Assembly (NCBI RefSeq): GCF_049846925.1
Contig: NZ_JBNCMT010000012.1
Coordinates: 1 to 64,000 of the forward strand
Direction: 5' to 3'
Length of the DNA stretch: 64,000 nucleotides
Source of the DNA: Brevibacillus_H sp049846925
Lineage (GTDB): Bacteria > Bacillota > Bacilli > Brevibacillales > Brevibacillaceae
The position numbers were made by a program, and so were the translations under genes. This document shows, one piece after another, positions 32,336 through 39,942 of the stretch. The stretch's first letter is position 1, and the number at the start of each line of letters is the position of its first letter. The notes below the pieces were generated by a model. The model ran no database searches, was not told where the DNA came from, and saw only the letters and a program-made list of their open reading frames with translations.

Positions 32336-32689
32336 TTATTTCTTTTTTTCCTGATTATATCCGCACTCTCCGTACGGTTGGAGCTTGTCGAGCCATTTTT
32401 GTTCCATTTTCTTCAGCGCATCCCTTTCATCAAAATATCCGTCTTCCTTCTTTTTCAAAACCTCCAACACTTCGGAGACGAATGCCTCTTCTCCGTACTC
32501 ATTCCATTCCCTTTGTAGCTGCTTGTTTATATGCGAGCCCATTCTGAGACTGAACAGCTTTCCGTTAATCGTCTTGAGGTTGCGAGTGCTGCTGATCCAG
32601 ACTTTTTGGTTTTGGGTGTTTTTGATCTGATACACCCCTGCATGGGTTTTCGATTCTTTATACACCTGTTTCAATTCTTCTCTATTCAT
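32336..32689 (-). CDS. GIY-YIG nuclease-like protein
   Basis: 117 residues from the ATG at 32689 (MNREELKQVYKE...), after GAGGGAG. A GIY-YIG-type core: GVYQIKNTQNQKVWISSTRNL at about 19-39, in which the Y-I-G strand reads VWISS, followed by a helix-rich tail with GEEAFVSEVLEVL and ERDALKKMEQKWLDKLQPYG. The catalytic Arg and Glu positions of the family are plausible (R38, E near 64) but the second motif is degenerate. It could be a nuclease or a DNA-binding relative. The 47-residue ORF 24 bp upstream may be co-transcribed. Confidence 0.75.
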   Translation of the reverse strand: MNREELKQVYKESKTHAGVYQIKNTQNQKVWISSTRNLKTINGKLFSLRMGSHINKQLQREWNEYGEEAFVSEVLEVLKKKEDGYFDERDALKKMEQKWLDKLQPYGECGYNQEKKK

Positions 32690-32713
32690 GGTTTCTCCCT
32701 CACTTTTCACTGG

Positions 32714-32857
32714 CTACGCCTGTAGCCTATATTCGCTTCCGTCAGGCTTTCGATCAAAAGCCATTCGATCCAAAAAACCGTAATCGTCCTCATCCTGCGT
32801 GTTCCCAGACTTCAGTTCTTCCATCGACGCATTCCAAAACAGCTCCATGATATTCAT
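32714..32857 (-). CDS. Small ORF of 44-47 residues, possible regulator remnant
   Basis: Reads MNIMELFWNASMEELKSGN and ends DRKPDGSEYRLQA. No strong ribosome site; the ATG at 32857 or 32848 would serve. The opening MELFWNASMEELK is like the N-terminus of a larger regulatory protein family of bacilli, so this may be a truncated relic (inference). It has a good promoter about 45 bp upstream and lies directly before the GIY-YIG gene. Confidence 0.45.
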   Translation of the reverse strand: MNIMELFWNASMEELKSGNTQDEDDYGFLDRMAFDRKPDGSEYRLQA

Positions 32858-32889
32858 TGTATAAACAACTCAACATTAAGTTTAGTTAA

Positions 32890-32920
32890 ATTATAAACAT
32901 ATCAGTTAATTGTTTGTCAA
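32890..32920 (-). promoter_or_regulatory. Promoter toward the small ORF and GIY-YIG gene
   Basis: -35 TTGACA (32915-32920). -10 TTTATA at 17-bp spacing (32892-32897) or TATAAT at 19 bp (32890-32895). Around it run TTAGTTAA- and TCAGTTAA-type repeats (from 32880) that could be operators. Confidence 0.6.
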
Positions 32921-32960
32921 TATTTCTTGACTAACGATGAAATCGAAGATAAACTGAGGC

Positions 32961-32992
32961 AGTAAATTAGTAAATCAGTAATTTAGTAAATT
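32961..32992 (+). repeat. Four tandem 8-bp repeats upstream of DUF6530-MoxR-VWA
   Basis: AGTAAATT, AGTAAATC, AGTAATTT, AGTAAATT follow each other without gaps. They end 16 bp before the DUF6530 start codon, overlapping the expected promoter/leader region. Perfect 8-bp periodicity suggests a regulator-binding array or a slippage-prone tract. Confidence 0.85.
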
Positions 32993-33008
32993 GAAAGAGG
33001 GGAAGAAA

Positions 33009-33488
33009 ATGAAAATACCTACTACCCTGAAACATAAGCCTGTTGTCGTGTCGGAAAACTATGAGCGCGTTGACGGCCGATTAGCCAGGAACACAGATGC
33101 AAAAGGTCTTTCTCTAGGATTGGCCCAGTGGAACGATAGAGGAAAGGTCGATATTTCTGCCAAGGTATGGAGATACACGGGAGAAAAATGGTCAAGGCAA
33201 TCGGAGGAACTTCCTCTCCATCGTGTTCTTGATTTGTCCATTCTGATTTGCCGGTCTTTGGCACATTTTCGCGAAGCATACAGATATGAGCATTTTTATG
33301 ACCCACAGAAGCCCGTCATCGACCGGGTTGGCCTGCAAGGGGATGCAATGACCGTAGCGATTTGTACGGATAATGAGAAAATTAATGAGGATATTAAGCT
33401 TTTCAGCCAAGCTCTGAGCGACGATGATGAGATGATCAGCGAACGTCTGCGCACATTATCAAAAATTTTAAAGGATATGGGATTTTGA
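33009..33488 (+). CDS. DUF6530 family protein
   Basis: 159 residues from the ATG at 33009 (MKIPTTLKHKPVV...), after AGAGGGG. No membrane segment. Contains a well-conserved middle with SLGLAQWNDRGKVDISAKVWRYTG and EELPLHRVLDLSILICRSLAHF, then an acidic helical tail. Function unknown; I assign DUF6530 from memory of these segments. It is the first gene of a three-gene cluster with a MoxR AAA ATPase and a VWA protein, and its stop lies only 27 bp before the MoxR start. Confidence 0.75.
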   Translation: MKIPTTLKHKPVVVSENYERVDGRLARNTDAKGLSLGLAQWNDRGKVDISAKVWRYTGEKWSRQSEELPLHRVLDLSILICRSLAHFREAYRYEHFYDPQKPVIDRVGLQGDAMTVAICTDNEKINEDIKLFSQALSDDDEMISERLRTLSKILKDMGF

Positions 33489-33514
33489 TTATGACAGATC
33501 GGAGGAGAAATGTG

Positions 33515-34633
33515 ATGAATGAATATGGAGAGTATTATTTGTCACCTGAAAGACAGCTGACTGATGCAGAAAAAAAACTTGTTTGGAAAAAGCCATTAAC
33601 TCATAAGGTCAGTGAAGAAGAAGGGCGCATTAGTAAAGAAATAAAGCGCAACTGGAAACGCGGGGAAATGAAAATTGCCAATATTTTGTTGGAAGGTGAC
33701 GCCGGTTCTGGTAAAACGCAACTAGCAAAAGCATTATCGGCTAATTTCGGTCTTCCCTATACGAAAGTGACTTGTTTTGCCGATATGGATAAATCGGATA
33801 TTATTGGCGCTATTTTGCCGGTGATTTCTTCAGAACGTTTAGCAAAAATGGAGCCTGCTGAGCAAACAGCATTGAAAGCATTATATGAAAGCGATGGGTT
33901 TCAAAGCATAACTGAAATTTTGATGGACGCACTGGGGATTACACAGGAACAGGCTGCAATAAAGATGAAGCAATTACTGAAGCTCGCAGCGAAAAACACC
34001 GATGGCGAAGCGGTTGAGTACCGATTTTACCCGTCGGAGATCGTCAGAGCCTATCAAAAAGGCTATCTTCTGGAAATCCAAGAACCAAACGTTATTCGTG
34101 ACGCTGCTGTGTTAATGGCATTAAATTCTGCCTTGGAGCTGGATGGAAGCATCAATCTTCCCACCGAGATCATGCGCAGGCACCCGGACTTCATAGCGGT
34201 TATCACGACAAACCGCAGTTATGCGGGAACCAGACCGTTAAACGAAGCGCTGCGCGACAGGGTTCAGCATACGGAAAAGATGGACCTGCCGACCAAAGAA
34301 GTCATGATAGAACGTGTAATAGCCAAAACCGGTTTTCAAGATGAAAAGGTGTTGGATATTTTAGCCGATATCATTATGATTTTGGACAAAACAGCCCGGG
34401 CCAATGCGATCAAGGGCGTGGCTGGAATGCGTTCATTTCTCTACTGTGCAGATGCGATTGCCGAAGGAGCTTCCGCAAAAGAATCCCTTTATCATAAGGT
34501 CATCTACAAGATAACAACCGATTCGGAAGAAATTAAACTTTTGGAAGAAGCACTAAACAATCATGGTTTGATTGCCAGCTTAGAAGAAGCCCAGATTGAA
34601 CTAAAAAAAAAAGAAAATCTGACGATGCCATAG
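33515..34633 (+). CDS. MoxR-type AAA+ ATPase
   Basis: 372 residues from the ATG at 33515 (MNEYGEYYLSPERQ...), after GGAGGAG. AAA+ core at about 55-300: Walker A GDAGSGKTQLAKAL, Walker B region YLLEIQEPNVIRD, sensor-1 segment AVITTNRSYAGTRPLNEALRDR with an Arg-finger-like end, and a C-terminal lid. MoxR ATPases act with VWA partners to remodel or insert metals into proteins. The C-terminus ends IELKKKENLTMP at an A10 run; a -1 shift there would continue into the VWA frame (see findings). Confidence 0.9.
   Translation: MNEYGEYYLSPERQLTDAEKKLVWKKPLTHKVSEEEGRISKEIKRNWKRGEMKIANILLEGDAGSGKTQLAKALSANFGLPYTKVTCFADMDKSDIIGAILPVISSERLAKMEPAEQTALKALYESDGFQSITEILMDALGITQEQAAIKMKQLLKLAAKNTDGEAVEYRFYPSEIVRAYQKGYLLEIQEPNVIRDAAVLMALNSALELDGSINLPTEIMRRHPDFIAVITTNRSYAGTRPLNEALRDRVQHTEKMDLPTKEVMIERVIAKTGFQDEKVLDILADIIMILDKTARANAIKGVAGMRSFLYCADAIAEGASAKESLYHKVIYKITTDSEEIKLLEEALNNHGLIASLEEAQIELKKKENLTMP
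34600..34613 (+). promoter_or_regulatory. Possible -1 frameshift (slippery) site
   Basis: Ten consecutive A (34603-34612) inside MoxR codons CTA AAA AAA AAA GAA. In the reading frame this offers the A-AAA-AAA type -1 slip heptamer. The -1 frame is open from 34600 straight through 34708 into the VWA gene, with no stop and no ATG/GTG before the TTG at 34708. Confidence 0.45.
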
Positions 34634-34707
34634 AGATCAGGACATGGGGAGATATTGGCGACACTAGTTTTGACCAAGATAACAATATAGAGGAAAAGGG
34701 AATCGCA

Positions 34708-35727
34708 TTGAAAAAATCTGCCGATAGTGATGAAAGCTCTTCCCGTGTCTCTGATGATTCTACCCAAATGGAAAGTTCAGGTTTGGGGGAAAATGGCTCT
34801 CCCAAATATCATCAGGCAAATCCTGAATCAATGTCAGAGGAAGCGAAACAAAAGGAACGAAATTTCCGTAAAAAAATGAATCAAGACGCAAGAGAGGTAA
34901 TTTCCCATTCTATTCATAAAAAAGTAAAGCTCATTGTTCACCGTCCAGACTACGATCCGGAAAACCAACAGGAATATATACACTTAAGTATGGGACTCAT
35001 GCCTATCGTGCAAGAGATTGCCAGAAAGACACTTCCGTACTTGGAACATGAGGTGTCTTCCGACTTTTCGCGGAATCGTTACTATGGCAGCAAATTTCAA
35101 GCAGACAGTGTTGCTTACAAGGATTACAGGTATTTTGCCCAGAAACGTCCACCATCTGAATCCCCTTCTCTTGTGGTTGGTCTAAGGGTTGATGAATCCG
35201 CATCTATGTCAGCCTTCGGGAGATTAGAAGCAGCAAAACGAGCAGTAATTGCGGTATATGAATATTGTCAACTTTGTAATATTCCCATTTTGATCTACGG
35301 CGATACTGCGGATGTTTCCAAGATGGAGCAAATGTCCATCTTTGCCTATGCCGACTCTGATAAAATGGATGCCAATGACCGCTTCAGGTTAATGAAGATT
35401 CGTGCCAGAAGTAATAATCGCGATGGAATGGCTCTTAGAATTATGGCGGAACGGTTAGCTGTTTCCCCCCAAAAGACAAAACTGTTGATTAGCATAAGTG
35501 ACGGACAACCTAAAGCAATGGATGACTATACCGGAAGTTATGCTATTAAAGATATGCAACAGACAATACAGGAATATGAACGGAAAGGAATTACTTTTCT
35601 TGCAGCCGCAATAGGTCAAGACAAGGATGTGATTAGTAAAATCTATGGGAGTGAAAGATTTTTGGATATTACAAATTTACATGAGTTCCCTGCAAAGTTA
35701 GTTCGGATTATCGCTCGGTATTTGTAA
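34708..35727 (+). CDS. VWA domain protein, partner of MoxR ATPase
   Basis: 339 residues from the TTG at 34708; GGAAAAGGGA lies upstream at a usable distance. Acidic, Ser-rich N-terminus (about 1-45), a helical linker, and a C-terminal von Willebrand A domain (about 150-339) with an intact MIDAS: DESASM, a downstream Thr/Asp-rich segment and SDGQPKAMDD. Compared with NorD/CobT-type partners it is short and lacks a long N-terminal domain. The reading frame is open upstream for 36 codons to the A10 run of the MoxR gene, so a longer or fused form is possible. Confidence 0.88.
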   Translation: MKKSADSDESSSRVSDDSTQMESSGLGENGSPKYHQANPESMSEEAKQKERNFRKKMNQDAREVISHSIHKKVKLIVHRPDYDPENQQEYIHLSMGLMPIVQEIARKTLPYLEHEVSSDFSRNRYYGSKFQADSVAYKDYRYFAQKRPPSESPSLVVGLRVDESASMSAFGRLEAAKRAVIAVYEYCQLCNIPILIYGDTADVSKMEQMSIFAYADSDKMDANDRFRLMKIRARSNNRDGMALRIMAERLAVSPQKTKLLISISDGQPKAMDDYTGSYAIKDMQQTIQEYERKGITFLAAAIGQDKDVISKIYGSERFLDITNLHEFPAKLVRIIARYL

Positions 35728-35776
35728 TTTAACATAAAACGGTCATGACACCCATTGCAAAAAAGCAAATCGCAGC

Positions 35777-36151
35777 CTATCGATCCAGCCACTCCAAAAA
35801 TTCCATGCGATTCCCAAACGGATCATCCAAATAGAAGCGAGTAGCCCCTTCCAGCCGCTCATCATCCAGATAAGTGATACCCTGTTGGTTCAAATGCTCT
35901 CGGAGTCCATCGAGATTTTTTACCTCAAAAGCCGGATGTGCTTTTTTGGCAGGCAGAAAATTGTCTTCCACACCAATATGGACATGATGGGAACCACACA
36001 GAAACCAAACCCCGCCGTTTTTTAGAAGCTCGCTCGGTTTCGGTATTTCAGGCCAGCCTAGCACTCCATGAAAAAAAGCGCGAGCCTGATCCTCACTTCC
36101 TTTTGGCGCTGCCAGTTGTATGTGATCAATTCCCAGAAAGTCAAATGACAT
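35777..36151 (-). CDS. VOC/glyoxalase family protein
   Basis: 124 residues from the ATG at 36151 (MSFDFLGIDHIQLA...), after GGGAGG. Paired betaalphabetabetabeta modules: DHIQLAAPKGSEDQARAFFHGVLGW at the start and RFYLDDPFGNRMEFLEW at the end. The His in DHIQ, the His pair in SHHVHIGVE and the Glu of MEFLE are the usual metal-ligand positions. Probably a metal-dependent dioxygenase, lyase or resistance protein; the substrate is unknown. Monocistronic. Confidence 0.88.
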   Translation of the reverse strand: MSFDFLGIDHIQLAAPKGSEDQARAFFHGVLGWPEIPKPSELLKNGGVWFLCGSHHVHIGVEDNFLPAKKAHPAFEVKNLDGLREHLNQQGITYLDDERLEGATRFYLDDPFGNRMEFLEWLDR

Positions 36152-36223
36152 AGCAATTCCTCCCTGTCTCATAGCTTTTTATAGTTTCATCAGACGAAAC
36201 TGCGTATTGTATAACAGAACACC

Positions 36224-36853
36224 TTACTCTTCATTGTATATACGTTTTGAATTGGTTACAATAGTGAATCCCTTGTTCGTGACAGTTTTGATAGAGATGG
36301 TTCCATTCGTTGATCTGCCTAATTTTTTCCGCAAGTTGTAGATATGTACATCGATCACTTTGCTGTCTACGCTTATTTCACAGTCCCATAATGCTTGCAG
36401 CATTTGCTCACGGGTTAACAAGCTGTTCTTATGTTTGATGAGAAGCTGCAAAATGCTGTGCTCCATCCTGGTTAACTGGTGTTGAATGGAGTTTTCCAGC
36501 CATTCAAGTATTCCTTCTCTACGTTTTAAAATGGCACGTATTCTTGCTGCTACTTCCCTGACCGAACAGGGTTTCACCTGATAGTCATCCACTCCATTGG
36601 CATAGGACTGCAGCATATCCTGCTCATTTCGAATCGAGGTCAACACGAGTATCGCGGTGTATGGATACTGCTTGCGATATGTCGCTACCAGTGGAAAAGA
36701 GCTCATTGCTACATTGTCGATAATAATGAACTGAATGTCAGCATCCTCTGGCACTTCTTTTTCCCTGTACAAATCGATGCAAAACGCTGCAAACTGGTTG
36801 CGGAGATTGGTAAAGTAATCCACGCTTCCCAATACGTATATTCCTTTTTTCAT
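36224..36853 (-). CDS. Orphan OmpR-type response regulator with atypical receiver
   Basis: 209 residues. N-terminal CheY-like domain (about 1-112): phospho-Asp candidate in FIIIDNVAMSS and Lys in YQVKPCS are present, but the N-terminal acidic pair is reduced to a single Asp (GSVDYF), so it is an atypical receiver that may not take up phosphate normally. The C-terminal winged helix (about 120-205) is intact: LTREQMLQALWDCEISVDSKVIDVHIYNLRKKLG. No histidine kinase is adjacent. Targets unknown. Confidence 0.85.
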   Translation of the reverse strand: MKKGIYVLGSVDYFTNLRNQFAAFCIDLYREKEVPEDADIQFIIIDNVAMSSFPLVATYRKQYPYTAILVLTSIRNEQDMLQSYANGVDDYQVKPCSVREVAARIRAILKRREGILEWLENSIQHQLTRMEHSILQLLIKHKNSLLTREQMLQALWDCEISVDSKVIDVHIYNLRKKLGRSTNGTISIKTVTNKGFTIVTNSKRIYNEE

Positions 36854-36963
36854 GGACTACCTCCGCTTCCTTTATTAGTTCGAGTTTACGAGATATTCGT
36901 TAACGCTGTTTTAAGAATTGATATATATTTTGCTTAATTTTCCTGAATAATTGGTTGAACTAC

Positions 36964-37001
36964 AAAAAAGACCTGCCTCCCCATTGGGAAAGCAGGTCTT
37001 T
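36964..37001 (-). terminator. Terminator of the cshA gene
   Basis: Minus strand AAAGACCTGC, 15-nt loop, GCAGGTCTTT then TTTG. Stem arms 36967-36976 and 36992-37001; twelve bp after the stop. Confidence 0.85.
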
Positions 37002-37012
37002 ATTCTGTTTAT

Positions 37013-38515
37013 TTATACACGGGCAAATGGTTTGCGAGCCGGGCGTTGTTGTTGTTTATCCCCGCGCTCTCCACGCTCTCTGCGGTCGCCTCGTTCAAAA
37101 CGATCGCCACGATTATGATCGCCACTTCGTTTTCCTTTTGGGTTAAACGGTTTTCGGTCGTTCCGGAATTTGGAGAATGGCTTGCTTTGTTTCACACGTA
37201 ATGGACGCTCTTCAGTCAAGTTAACCGGTGTCGTATCTGGTTCTTTGGTCAGCATCTTCAAAGCTGCAGAAACCAGTGTTACGGAATCCGTTTCTTCCAA
37301 TAGTTCTTCCGCAATCGTATGGTAATCATTCAGCTTTCCTTCATTAATAATGTCAAGAAGCTTCTCAATCACGATGCGTTGTTGGCCTTCAATCGCTTCC
37401 GCCATAGTAGGAATCGGTTTGCGCTCCATTCTGCGATTGGTAATCCGCTCGATGGTTTTGAGGTGCTCCATCTCTCGTGGAGTAACAAATGTGATGGCCA
37501 AGCCTGTTTTACCCGCACGGCCTGTACGTCCGATCCGGTGAACGTAGCTTTCCGGGTCTTGTGGAATATCGAAGTTATATACGTGTGTAACTCCGCTGAT
37601 ATCCAGACCCCTTGCCGCTACATCCGTAGCAACAAGAACTTCAATCAAACCATCCTTGAATCGGCGGATCACGCTGTCACGCTTCGCTTGATTCAAGTCT
37701 CCATGAATCCCCTCAGCCGAGAATCCACGTTTGCTCAGTGCTTCTGACAACTCATCCACTCTTCGTTTGGTGCGGCCGAATACAATCGCCAACTCAGGAG
37801 AATGAATGTCCAGCAAGCGGCTAAGAACGTCGAACTTTTGCTTTTCTGGAAGTTCCATGTATTGCTGTGAAATGTTTGGAATGGTTAATTCTTTTGCTTT
37901 CACGGCGATCACTTTTGGTTCATCCATGAATTTTACAGCAAGCTCTTGGATTTGCTTCGGCATCGTTGCAGAAAACAACAATGTTTGGCGCTCATCCGGA
38001 ACTTGCTCAAGGATTGTCTTGATGTCGTCAATAAAACCCATGTTTAACATTTCATCTGCTTCATCAAGTACAACCATAGAAATTGCATGCATGCGAATTG
38101 TTTTCCGACGCATGTGGTCCATGAATCGACCTGGAGTTGCTACGATGATTTGCGGTCTATTTTTTAGCGCTTTGATTTGTCGAGTAATATCTTGACCACC
38201 GTAAATAGGTAGTGCACGAATACCCTTGTATTGCCCGATCTTGTTTAATTCTTCTGCTACTTGGACAGCCAACTCACGTGTCGGTGCAAGTACAAGCCCT
38301 TGTACAAACTCGGCGTTCACAGATAATTTCTCTACAAGGGGAATCCCAAAGGCTGCCGTCTTCCCTGTACCAGTTTGGGCTTGCCCAATTACATCTTTCC
38401 CTTCTAAACAAGTTGGGATCGTCTGAGCTTGAACAGGGGTCGCCTCTTCAAAGCCCATTTCATTAATGGCACGATTTACTGCTTGGCTTAGGCCAAAATC
38501 CGAAAAAGTTGTCAA
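37013..38515 (-). CDS. cshA: DEAD-box RNA helicase CshA
   Basis: 500 residues from the TTG at 38515 (MTTFSDFGLSQAV...), after AAGGAG. All helicase motifs are present: Q motif FEEATPVQAQTIP, Walker A AQTGTGKTAAFG, Ib/GG, VLDEADEMLNM (DEAD), SAT, and VHRIGRTGRAG near the end of domain 2. The C-terminus is a basic Arg/Lys/Gly-rich tail (RGERGDKQQQRPARKPFARV part) for RNA binding. CshA acts in mRNA decay, ribosome assembly and cold adaptation. It has a leader of about 170 nt with a hairpin. Confidence 0.96.
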   Translation of the reverse strand: MTTFSDFGLSQAVNRAINEMGFEEATPVQAQTIPTCLEGKDVIGQAQTGTGKTAAFGIPLVEKLSVNAEFVQGLVLAPTRELAVQVAEELNKIGQYKGIRALPIYGGQDITRQIKALKNRPQIIVATPGRFMDHMRRKTIRMHAISMVVLDEADEMLNMGFIDDIKTILEQVPDERQTLLFSATMPKQIQELAVKFMDEPKVIAVKAKELTIPNISQQYMELPEKQKFDVLSRLLDIHSPELAIVFGRTKRRVDELSEALSKRGFSAEGIHGDLNQAKRDSVIRRFKDGLIEVLVATDVAARGLDISGVTHVYNFDIPQDPESYVHRIGRTGRAGKTGLAITFVTPREMEHLKTIERITNRRMERKPIPTMAEAIEGQQRIVIEKLLDIINEGKLNDYHTIAEELLEETDSVTLVSAALKMLTKEPDTTPVNLTEERPLRVKQSKPFSKFRNDRKPFNPKGKRSGDHNRGDRFERGDRRERGERGDKQQQRPARKPFARV

Positions 38516-38565
38516 TGCTAGTCAGTCTCCTTTAATTCTTAAATGTACACTCTATACTTAAAATG

Positions 38566-38722
38566 GCTTAAAAAGTAGGCAGTATTCCTTCTTCACGGAA
38601 TCTGCCCTCTTTGCTCGTTCGTGTATAATGGATTATAGACGAAAACCATCTGGCGTTTGTGGACCGCAATTTCCTGTGCGATCTTAATCGACACAGTATA
38701 GAACTGATCTATCATATCACAA
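38566..38722 (-). promoter_or_regulatory. cshA promoter, long leader and hairpin
   Basis: -35 TTGTGA (38717-38722), 16-bp spacer, -10 TATACT (38695-38700). The leader to the start codon is about 170 nt. Inside it GGCAGATTCC pairs with GGAATACTGCC (38597-38606 with 38578-38588), followed by a T-rich stretch, which looks like a possible attenuator, or a cold-responsive structure. The leader is long for a Bacillales gene; its role is not known. Confidence 0.5.
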
Positions 38723-38751
38723 GAAATATCATAAAGCAATTAATTCCATCT

Positions 38752-39777
38752 TTAATTTGCCAAACTTTTATTTGTTTCGTTACTCGTCCCCTGTTTTTTA
38801 TACTGGTATTTAATGAGTAAGTAACGCTCAATTTCATTCAATAAATAATACAGAGATGCACGAGTCTCAAATTCCTCTCTCGTCAAAGGAAGTGGTGACT
38901 TCCTAATTTGATCTCGCATGACATGCAATTTGTCCAAGTAGAAGTGTGCTGTATTGCCAGGATGTACATTCTTGCTTAGTCTCTCCAAAAAGTCGGCCAT
39001 CTGTTCACCCTGTGGAATTTGTTGATTTAGTGCAGATACAAAAGGCAAGATACGTTCAAGCAAGGTGAACTGCTTGTCTCTCATATCAAAATAATGATAA
39101 AAGTAATTCTCCTGCCGTAAAAATTGATTCTCCACATCCTGCAATGCCAAGCTTTTGGCCCGATGAAGCAAATCAGACGTCTCAATCATTTCCTTCCCGT
39201 CCCACATGCTTTCCCCCGCCCGCAAATAGATGGAGTACTCCCGCAGGATCGTGGCAAAATTCTGCTCAATTTTTTCCTGTAATTCCGTCAGCTCCTTATC
39301 TGCTTTCGGCATATACAGGTTTGCCAGCAGTGCAACTCCAATCCCGATTCCGATAATCGCCAACTCATTTAACACGATGTCTACATTCACTTGTTTTAGC
39401 GTGAAAAGGTGCAGGATGATGACTGAACTGGTGACGAATCCTTCTTTCAAGTGAAGGCGTACAACGACAGGTATGTAAACAAACATCATAAGCATCAGCG
39501 TAAGGGGCGAATAGCCGAGTCCCTCGAAAAAGACGGCGCTGAACAAGATTCCCAACAGACAGGCTCCGAAACGTTCAAACGATACACGAAGAGATTGTTT
39601 TCGGGTTACCTGGATGCACAGAATCGTCAATATCCCTGCTGACGCATAAAATTCAAGTCCGAACTGATGAGCGATGTATATCGAAAGGGCTGTTCCTATT
39701 GCTGTTTTAATCGTGCGATACCCAATTTTCACTTCCAACCATTCCTTTAGCAATTTATCTTGTTTAATTGCTACCAC
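38752..39777 (-). CDS. Aromatic acid exporter family (ArAE/DUF939) protein
   Basis: 341 residues. Five to six membrane helices in the first 155 residues (IKTAIGTALSIYIAHQFGLEFYASAGILTILCIQ...), then a long cytoplasmic alpha-helical domain with coiled-coil character (about 160-330). This is the YqjA-type half of the ArAE superfamily, thought to export aromatic acids. Next to it lies a diverged copy of the hairpin repeat. No regulator is adjacent. Confidence 0.85.
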   Translation of the reverse strand: MVAIKQDKLLKEWLEVKIGYRTIKTAIGTALSIYIAHQFGLEFYASAGILTILCIQVTRKQSLRVSFERFGACLLGILFSAVFFEGLGYSPLTLMLMMFVYIPVVVRLHLKEGFVTSSVIILHLFTLKQVNVDIVLNELAIIGIGIGVALLANLYMPKADKELTELQEKIEQNFATILREYSIYLRAGESMWDGKEMIETSDLLHRAKSLALQDVENQFLRQENYFYHYFDMRDKQFTLLERILPFVSALNQQIPQGEQMADFLERLSKNVHPGNTAHFYLDKLHVMRDQIRKSPLPLTREEFETRASLYYLLNEIERYLLIKYQYKKQGTSNETNKSLAN

Positions 39778-39839
39778 AGATTCATTTTTAGTTCAACCAC
39801 GTTCGCAGATATTTTACAATTGCAAACGCTCTTATACTA

Positions 39840-39886
39840 CCCACCAGACACAAGCAATTGCTAGGGTCTGGCGTGGCCCCAAACTT
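39840..39886. repeat. Stop-codon-linked hairpin repeat, diverged copy B
   Basis: CCCACCAGACACAAGCAATTGC..., with GTCTGGCGTGG as the right arm. Compared with copy A, one inner C-G pair has become A-T (39846 with 39869), a compensatory change that keeps the stem; an outer C-T mismatch is the exception. It is next to a terminator (39887-39928) but is not placed after a plus-strand stop codon. Confidence 0.6.
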
Positions 39887-39928
39887 CTAAAAACGCCTGA
39901 CCCATCGAAACAAAAATGGATCAGGCGT
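39887..39928 (-). terminator. Terminator after the DUF3298 gene
   Basis: ACGCCTGACCCAT (39893-39905) pairs with ATGGATCAGGCGT (39916-39928); minus strand ends in TTTTTAG. It stops transcripts of the DUF3298 gene that ends at 39943. Confidence 0.8.
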
Positions 39929-39942
39929 AGCTTTTGTCGTGA

